Positions 59,935 to 64,000 of a DNA stretch of 64,000 nucleotides are shown piece by piece. The notes beneath the pieces are model-generated. The model was not told the origin of the DNA. It saw only the letters and a list, made by a program, of their open reading frames with translations, and did not search any database. This DNA comes from UBA1426 sp050953365. Its GTDB lineage: Bacteria > Bacillota > Clostridia > Peptostreptococcales > Anaerovoracaceae. A program made the position numbers and the translations under genes. Position 1 is the stretch's first letter, and each line of letters begins with the position of its first letter. The stretch is from contig JBMNMN010000018.1 in assembly GCA_050953365.1 (NCBI GenBank), forward strand, positions 8,439-72,438, read 5' to 3'.

Positions 59935-60819
59935 ATGATTAAAAGCATGACCGGATTCGGAAGAAGTGAATACTGTGACGGAAAAAGGAATATAATCGTC
60001 GAAGTGCGGGCAGTCAATCACAGATACAGCGATATTACCGTAAAGATGCCGAGGCGATATTCCTTTGCCGAAGAGAGGCTGAAGGCCATCGTCAAGGATG
60101 TGGCCAGAAGAGGAAAAGTAGACTTATCCATTGTAGTGGAAAACCTGACGGAGGACGATACCACAGTGAAACTGAATACGGTGGTAGCCAAGCAGTACTA
60201 CAATAACCTGAAGGAATTACAGCAGAGTTTCTCTTTGACGGGAGATATTACTCTTCCGTTTCTTGCCACACTTCCCGACGTCATGAAAGCGGTTCCGGAT
60301 GTGGAGGATGAAGAGGCTATCTTTAACAGTCTCGCCGTTCCGGTTCGGGAAGCTGTGGAGAAGCTGGACCAAATGAGGGTTGAGGAAGGAAAGAAGCTGG
60401 CTGAAGATATTATAATGCGGGCCGATATGATTCATCACATGACGGATAAAATCAGTGAACGGGTACCCCAGGTGGTTCAGGTATACAAGGAGAAACTGCA
60501 GGAGAGGATTGCGGATTTGCTTGGTTCCGCAGCAGAGGTTCCGGAAGATCGAATTGCGCTGGAGGCGGCACTGTTTGCGGACAAATCAAACATTACGGAA
60601 GAATTGGTGCGTTTGAACAGCCATATCTGTCAGCTGAAACAAATAATTACCCAAAGCAACCAGCCGGACGGGAAGAAGTTGGATTTTTTGGTGCAGGAGA
60701 TGAATCGGGAAACCAATACCATCGGCTCCAAGGCCAATGACATTGTTATTACGAATTACGTGTTGGATATGAAAAGCGAGATTGAAAAGATTCGGGAACA
60801 GGTTCAGAACATAGAGTAA
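59935..60819 (+). CDS. yicC: YicC-family endoribonuclease
   Basis: A 294-residue protein with the N-terminal signature MIKSMTGFGRSEY and VRAVNHRYSDI and the C-terminal DUF1732 (DFLVQEMNRETNTIGSKAND). YicC proteins are metal-dependent endoribonucleases involved in RNA decay. The start at 59935 follows AAGGAGATAAAT. In Firmicutes it normally leads yicC-remA-gmk-rpoZ; here an insertion sequence begins two bases after the stop codon. Confidence 0.92.
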   Translation: MIKSMTGFGRSEYCDGKRNIIVEVRAVNHRYSDITVKMPRRYSFAEERLKAIVKDVARRGKVDLSIVVENLTEDDTTVKLNTVVAKQYYNNLKELQQSFSLTGDITLPFLATLPDVMKAVPDVEDEEAIFNSLAVPVREAVEKLDQMRVEEGKKLAEDIIMRADMIHHMTDKISERVPQVVQVYKEKLQERIADLLGSAAEVPEDRIALEAALFADKSNITEELVRLNSHICQLKQIITQSNQPDGKKLDFLVQEMNRETNTIGSKANDIVITNYVLDMKSEIEKIREQVQNIE

Positions 60820-60982
60820 AATCTTGAGTTTCCGCAGATTGCAGTTAGAAAGTGAACAAATCATATAAAGTAAACAATTTAGGGCTTAGCAAGGAGAAGC
60901 GGAGGAGAAAGAAGCCAAAACAGCCACGACTAATAAGCCCCGTCAGAGACCGGACTTGCGTGAACCGTATTATCTATCCGTC

Positions 60983-62236
60983 TTAAGCGATTAACTTAAA
61001 GCTAAGCTGGCGGTATACAGGACGTTCTGTTTTGAACCAAAGCCTGACGCCTTCTTTTGCATAGGAGAGTATGCCGGAGATACCCTTGGCGAATCGGTAA
61101 TAGTGGAATTGGACTTTTTGCCGAATGGGAGCTGCTATCTGTAAAATTGAAACTTTGAGGGCATTTGTTTCGGATTTCATGGAAATGGATGCGAAAAAGG
61201 CCATGCACAAAGTGATGTAGAAGTTGAGCGCATTGATAGCCACAAGCTTGCGAACACGGAAATTCTCAAACTGGAAAACCTGCTTCTTGCAACGGAAGTA
61301 TTCCTCAATGCGCCAGCGAGAGAAATAAAGCCTTGCAATCCGAACCACATCATCCTTGGACTTCAGTTCCTTGTTTGTTGCCAGCATCATCGGATGCTCT
61401 GTGATGCCATAGACAAGAACCAGATTGATGTCCTTTCTGGATGCGGTGATTTGAACCTTTACATGGGATAAATATGCCTGATGCTGCTTGCCCCTGTAAA
61501 ATACAGGCATTTTGATTTTGCCTTTTCTACGGTTTCGCAGTTCTGTGGCGGGCACCCATTTGTTGTGGAAAAGGAGTTTCCTTTTGGCAGTAAGGCGAAT
61601 GACGTAATCCTGCTCCAAGGAATCAAGCTTTAAGAACATCTTGTTGTCATCATAGCCCCTGTCCATGACAAAAGTGGCTTTGCCAAACAGTGCCTTTGCA
61701 CGCTCCATCGCTTCAAAAGTAATCGTATTAACGGAAGTGAAGCTCTTCTCCTGCGAGGAATGGATTTTAGAATAAATACTGATGGGATGATTGCTTTTCG
61801 TCAGAACACAGGCTTCTGTCACATGATAGCCTTTTTCATAGACATTTTTCGCACTAGAGCTTTGGGATCCATCCCGAACAAGGCCCAGAGCTTCGAATTT
61901 GTAGCCATCCGGTTTGACGACATCACTGTCATCCAGATGAACCACCGGCTCATCGGCAACCCATTTGCGGACGATGTGGAGATACGAGCGTAAGGCTTCT
62001 TTTGGAACGCCTTTGTTTAGATGGCGAGATAGCCTTTCCACACTGTTAATTTTCTTGGAATCCTCATGAAGTTGGTCTGCAACATCGGTCAGAAGACAGC
62101 TGCCGGAAGCCAACATACCATAGGTGATGTCGGCAGTAAACTTTCGATCGGGCTTGGAAAGACATTGAGAAACTTTATTTGAAAAGTTTAAGATTTCACG
62201 TTTCAAAGTGTAAGTATTTGTAGTAAAATTAGTCAT
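60983..62236 (-). CDS. IS4-family transposase
   Basis: A 417-residue DDE transposase. The first Asp is in VVHLDDSDVVK (about 100), the second in FVMDRGYDDNK (about 195), and the IS4 signature Y-x2-R-x3-E-x6-K is intact in YFSRWRIEEYFRCKK. A GGAGGATTCCTT ribosome-binding site precedes the start. The gene appears complete. Its ribosome-binding site can pair with an upstream copy of AAGGAATCC (see the separate entry). Confidence 0.93.
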   Translation of the reverse strand: MTNFTTNTYTLKREILNFSNKVSQCLSKPDRKFTADITYGMLASGSCLLTDVADQLHEDSKKINSVERLSRHLNKGVPKEALRSYLHIVRKWVADEPVVHLDDSDVVKPDGYKFEALGLVRDGSQSSSAKNVYEKGYHVTEACVLTKSNHPISIYSKIHSSQEKSFTSVNTITFEAMERAKALFGKATFVMDRGYDDNKMFLKLDSLEQDYVIRLTAKRKLLFHNKWVPATELRNRRKGKIKMPVFYRGKQHQAYLSHVKVQITASRKDINLVLVYGITEHPMMLATNKELKSKDDVVRIARLYFSRWRIEEYFRCKKQVFQFENFRVRKLVAINALNFYITLCMAFFASISMKSETNALKVSILQIAAPIRQKVQFHYYRFAKGISGILSYAKEGVRLWFKTERPVYRQLSFKLIA

Positions 62237-62313
62237 AAGGAATCCTCCGTTTTTTGTTTAGTAAGGTTTTTCTTCATAGCTTAATTTTACTACAAAAAGG
62301 GATAGGATTCCTT
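62237..62313 (-). promoter_or_regulatory. Long-range stem masking the IS4 transposase ribosome-binding site
   Basis: In the transposase mRNA sense, AAGGAATCC (62313-62305) can pair with GGATTCCTT (62245-62237), which contains the ribosome-binding site and abuts the ATG. Transcripts entering from outside the element would carry both arms; a transcript started inside would not. This is the arrangement known from IS10 and others for limiting read-through expression. Confidence 0.55.
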
Positions 62314-62489
62314 GTTTTTTAGGCATTTTTCAAAGTTTCTATAAGAAAGATCTATACTTCCGAGGCTCTCCATAGAAATGGCAGGGAAATCTGCGGAAAC
62401 TCAAGAGTTAAATTCTGTGTCAATAACTTGAGAAAATGTCCCTTTTTGTGTATGAAATTAACTTGAGAAAATGTCCCATTCAACCACGC

Positions 62490-62617
62490 AAAAATTTTAT
62501 CTTCCTCGGTTGACATGGAGCCTCTATGTTGTGACTTAGGGCGGTAAGGCGGTACCGGTACCGCCGGCCATTGGCCTATCACAACATACCTCCATGTCAA
62601 CCGCGATAAAATTTTAT
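62490..62617. repeat. Nested long palindrome inside the ISNCY-like element
   Basis: About 128 bases fold as one cruciform. Outer A/T arms (AAAATTTTAT, 62491; ATAAAATTTTAT, 62606) enclose CGGTTGACATGG (62507) with CCATGTCAACCG (62592), then TATGTTGTGA (62525) with TCACAACATA (62579), and a perfect inner palindrome GGCGGTACCGGTACCGCC (62548-62565). It lies between the element's left end and the 3' end of the transposase gene. Confidence 0.8.
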
Positions 62618-62618
62618 G

Positions 62619-63956
62619 CTACCCTGCTGCTTTCTCAAAGAAAAGTTCATACAGGAATTTCAATGACAGTTCGTAAGGCTCACTATGCCAAATTTCTCTC
62701 CACTTTTCCGACCCATGAATCAGGTGAGGTTGCACCGCTCTTTTTACCTTGGGGCGAACCGTCAGATTCGCATCCTTGCGCTCTGGTTTTATGTAGTGGA
62801 TCGCTTCATAAACCTGGTCCTTGTATCGGATTTTCATTCCAATCCTTGGGCTAAGCAACACGTCAATTTCTTTCCTTGCAGGCACCAGGGGGTATCCTTG
62901 CGTGTCAATTCGAAACAGCCTACCTTTGAAGGAGAAGCAGCTTGAGGCATCTGTTTTCCGCTTCTTTTTGATGCAGAGAATAGTATCCACATCCACATCT
63001 GCCCGAAGAGGCACAAAGATAGATTCTCCTTCCGGCTTTACTGCAAACTTCCTGTTATACCTTTGAAGATATTCCTCCCTAAGAAATCGATTTGCCTCTT
63101 CGATGGTTTTGATTCCCCTACGTGCAAATTCCACCGGGAGCCTGCTTTGCAGTGTGTCCCACAGCCTTTCGATCCGCCCCTTTGCCCAAGGGGTTTTCGC
63201 AAAGATCATATCGATTCCTAACTCGTACATGGCACGTCCGAATTGGGTTAGATGTACAACCTTACCGGCAATGATCTCTTCCACAGTTAGCCGGTCTGCT
63301 TTAGGCGAGCGAAAAATGGTATGCTTATCCGAATAAGCGGATTGGGGGACACCATGGGTCAAAATGCATTGGCGCATGGTCTCAAAATAGCCGTTTAAGC
63401 ATTCATTTTCACAAAGGTATAGACCTACAACGTCTCCTGTGGCATCATCGATGCCACCGTGTAAAGCAAGCATTCTGCCATCCCGGAACCAGTCAAAAGG
63501 TGTCGCATCAATCTGGATCAGTTCTCCCGGACAGGGCCGACGCTTACGTCGACTTTTACGGCGTTTTGCTTTTTTTGTTTTAGGACTTTTATTTCCTTCG
63601 GATTTCAGTATACTGGAAAGTGCGGTGTATGATATTTGTATATCATACTGCTCAGCGAGTATTTCATTGAAGTGAAGGAAATTGACGTTTTCAAATTCTT
63701 CTTGGGTATGGATTTGAAGTATCGTTTCCTTCAGCTCGCTGGGAATGGCATGAGCAGGCTTTCGGTTTGTATTCTTGTGGATTAGGAACGCCTCGCCTTG
63801 TGTAATCAGTCCTTTCTTTAAGCGTGAAATCTGACGTTCTGAAAGGGAAAGTAGCTCAGATGCTCTCTTTCGGTCGATGGTGCCATCCAGATAGGCATTC
63901 ATCACCTTCAATCGTTTTAGTTGTTTTTGACTCAATGTAATTCTTCCTTCTTTCAT
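62619..63956 (-). CDS. ISNCY-family transposase (IS1202-like)
   Basis: A 445-residue protein: N-terminal HTH (about 8-60; SQKQLKRLKVMNAYLDGTID, RASELLSLSERQISRLKKG), a basic linker (KRRKSRRKRRP), then an integrase-core domain with Asp in IQIDATPFDWF, Asp in SDKHTIF and Glu in GRIERLWDTLQ. A C-terminal beta domain follows. The frame is complete. The ATG is close to the right inverted end. Confidence 0.88.
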   Translation of the reverse strand: MKEGRITLSQKQLKRLKVMNAYLDGTIDRKRASELLSLSERQISRLKKGLITQGEAFLIHKNTNRKPAHAIPSELKETILQIHTQEEFENVNFLHFNEILAEQYDIQISYTALSSILKSEGNKSPKTKKAKRRKSRRKRRPCPGELIQIDATPFDWFRDGRMLALHGGIDDATGDVVGLYLCENECLNGYFETMRQCILTHGVPQSAYSDKHTIFRSPKADRLTVEEIIAGKVVHLTQFGRAMYELGIDMIFAKTPWAKGRIERLWDTLQSRLPVEFARRGIKTIEEANRFLREEYLQRYNRKFAVKPEGESIFVPLRADVDVDTILCIKKKRKTDASSCFSFKGRLFRIDTQGYPLVPARKEIDVLLSPRIGMKIRYKDQVYEAIHYIKPERKDANLTVRPKVKRAVQPHLIHGSEKWREIWHSEPYELSLKFLYELFFEKAAG

Positions 63957-64000
63957 GCATAATATTCTATTTCAAAAAGGGACATTATCTCAAGTGAATT

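Larger units (their letters stand above)
60822..62406 (-). mobile_element. IS4-family insertion sequence
   Basis: A 1585-bp element with perfect 19-bp terminal inverted repeats: TCTTGAGTTTCCGCAGATT (60822-60840) and its complement (62388-62406). It holds one transposase on the minus strand. No matching target duplication is seen: flanks are TAGAGTAAAA on the left and GTTAAATTCT on the right. The missing duplication suggests recombination, or loss of one flank to the neighbouring element. Confidence 0.85.
62426..63995 (-). mobile_element. ISNCY/IS1202-like insertion sequence
   Basis: An element of about 1570 bp with inverted ends: ACTTGAGAAAATGTCCC then TTTTTG (62426-62448) and CAAAAAGGGACATTATCTCAAGT-type complement (63973-63995), with one mismatch. 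A second copy of the end motif lies inside the left end at 62461-62477. It contains one transposase on the minus strand. Only 19 bases separate it from the IS4 element. The right flank is cut by the window edge, so target duplication cannot be checked. Confidence 0.8.

Overview
The window looks like a chromosomal stretch from an anaerobic, low-to-mid GC member of the Clostridia (Bacillota). Evidence: a monoderm division cluster (sepF, yggT, divIVA), ylxM-ffh-rpsP-khpA-rimM-trmD synteny, a B12-dependent class II ribonucleotide reductase, a K+-dependent-type membrane pyrophosphatase, sigma-54, and a 4-hydroxybutyrate fermentation operon. The 4-hydroxybutyrate genes, an aconitase/isocitrate dehydrogenase pair and dihydropyrimidinase would fit an amino-acid or amine fermenter of the Anaerovorax/Aminipila kind. 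That placement is an inference from gene content only.

Layout. 1-2.9 kb: a Cys-rich small protein, 4-hydroxybutyrate CoA-transferase and 4-hydroxybutyrate dehydrogenase, ended by a strong terminator. 2.95-3.33 kb: three near-identical palindromic elements of about 108 bp. 3.4-8.2 kb: a flavodoxin/ferredoxin fusion, then acn-icd-gntR behind a consensus promoter overlapped by a GntR-type operator. 8.2-11.4 kb: nrdJ and a cytidylate-kinase-like protein. 11.5-16.5 kb: an RND efflux operon (adaptor, pump, TetR) with a perfect palindrome just after its promoter. 16.7-19.8 kb: NCS1 nucleobase/hydantoin permease and dihydropyrimidinase. 19.9-21.8 kb: nth-aroD-ridA. 21.8-23.3 kb, minus strand: hom and a SEC-C protein. 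23.5-27.2 kb: trmL, a Na/Pi-cotransporter-like protein and rpoN. 27.3-32 kb: glycolytic operon gap-pgk-tpiA-eno followed by secG, lacking cggR and phosphoglycerate mutase.

32-42.4 kb is an accessory block lying between secG and rnr, which are often close together in Clostridia. It holds hppA, a MalT/LuxR-type ATPase regulator whose HTH is in the -1 frame after an A7 run, a small membrane protein, an IS1182-family element inserted at that gene's terminator hairpin, niaR-niaP, an array of GCAACCG hairpins, an Asn/Gly-rich lipoprotein and a CBS-domain protein. 42.5-48.7 kb: rnr convergent with trkA-trkH, then a metallo-beta-lactamase-fold hydrolase and a GNAT acetyltransferase. 48.67-48.95 kb: a 139-bp tandem duplication.

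49-57.6 kb is the housekeeping core: SRP, ribosome maturation and tRNA modification genes, then an HlyD-like protein, yggS, sepF, yggT, divIVA, lspA and rluD. A 49-residue zinc-ribbon-like gene too short for most ORF callers follows on the minus strand, then rqcH and, divergently, yicC. From 60.8 kb to the end the usual yicC neighbourhood is interrupted by two insertion sequences back to back: an IS4-family element with 19-bp terminal repeats and an ISNCY/IS1202-like element containing a long nested palindrome.

No rRNA, tRNA or CRISPR array was recognised. The parts most worth a second look are the slippery A7 frameshift in the LuxR regulator, the IS1182 element that duplicated a terminator hairpin, the three palindromic elements with a decayed fourth copy near rimM, and the two repeat arrays at 41.2 and 48.7 kb.
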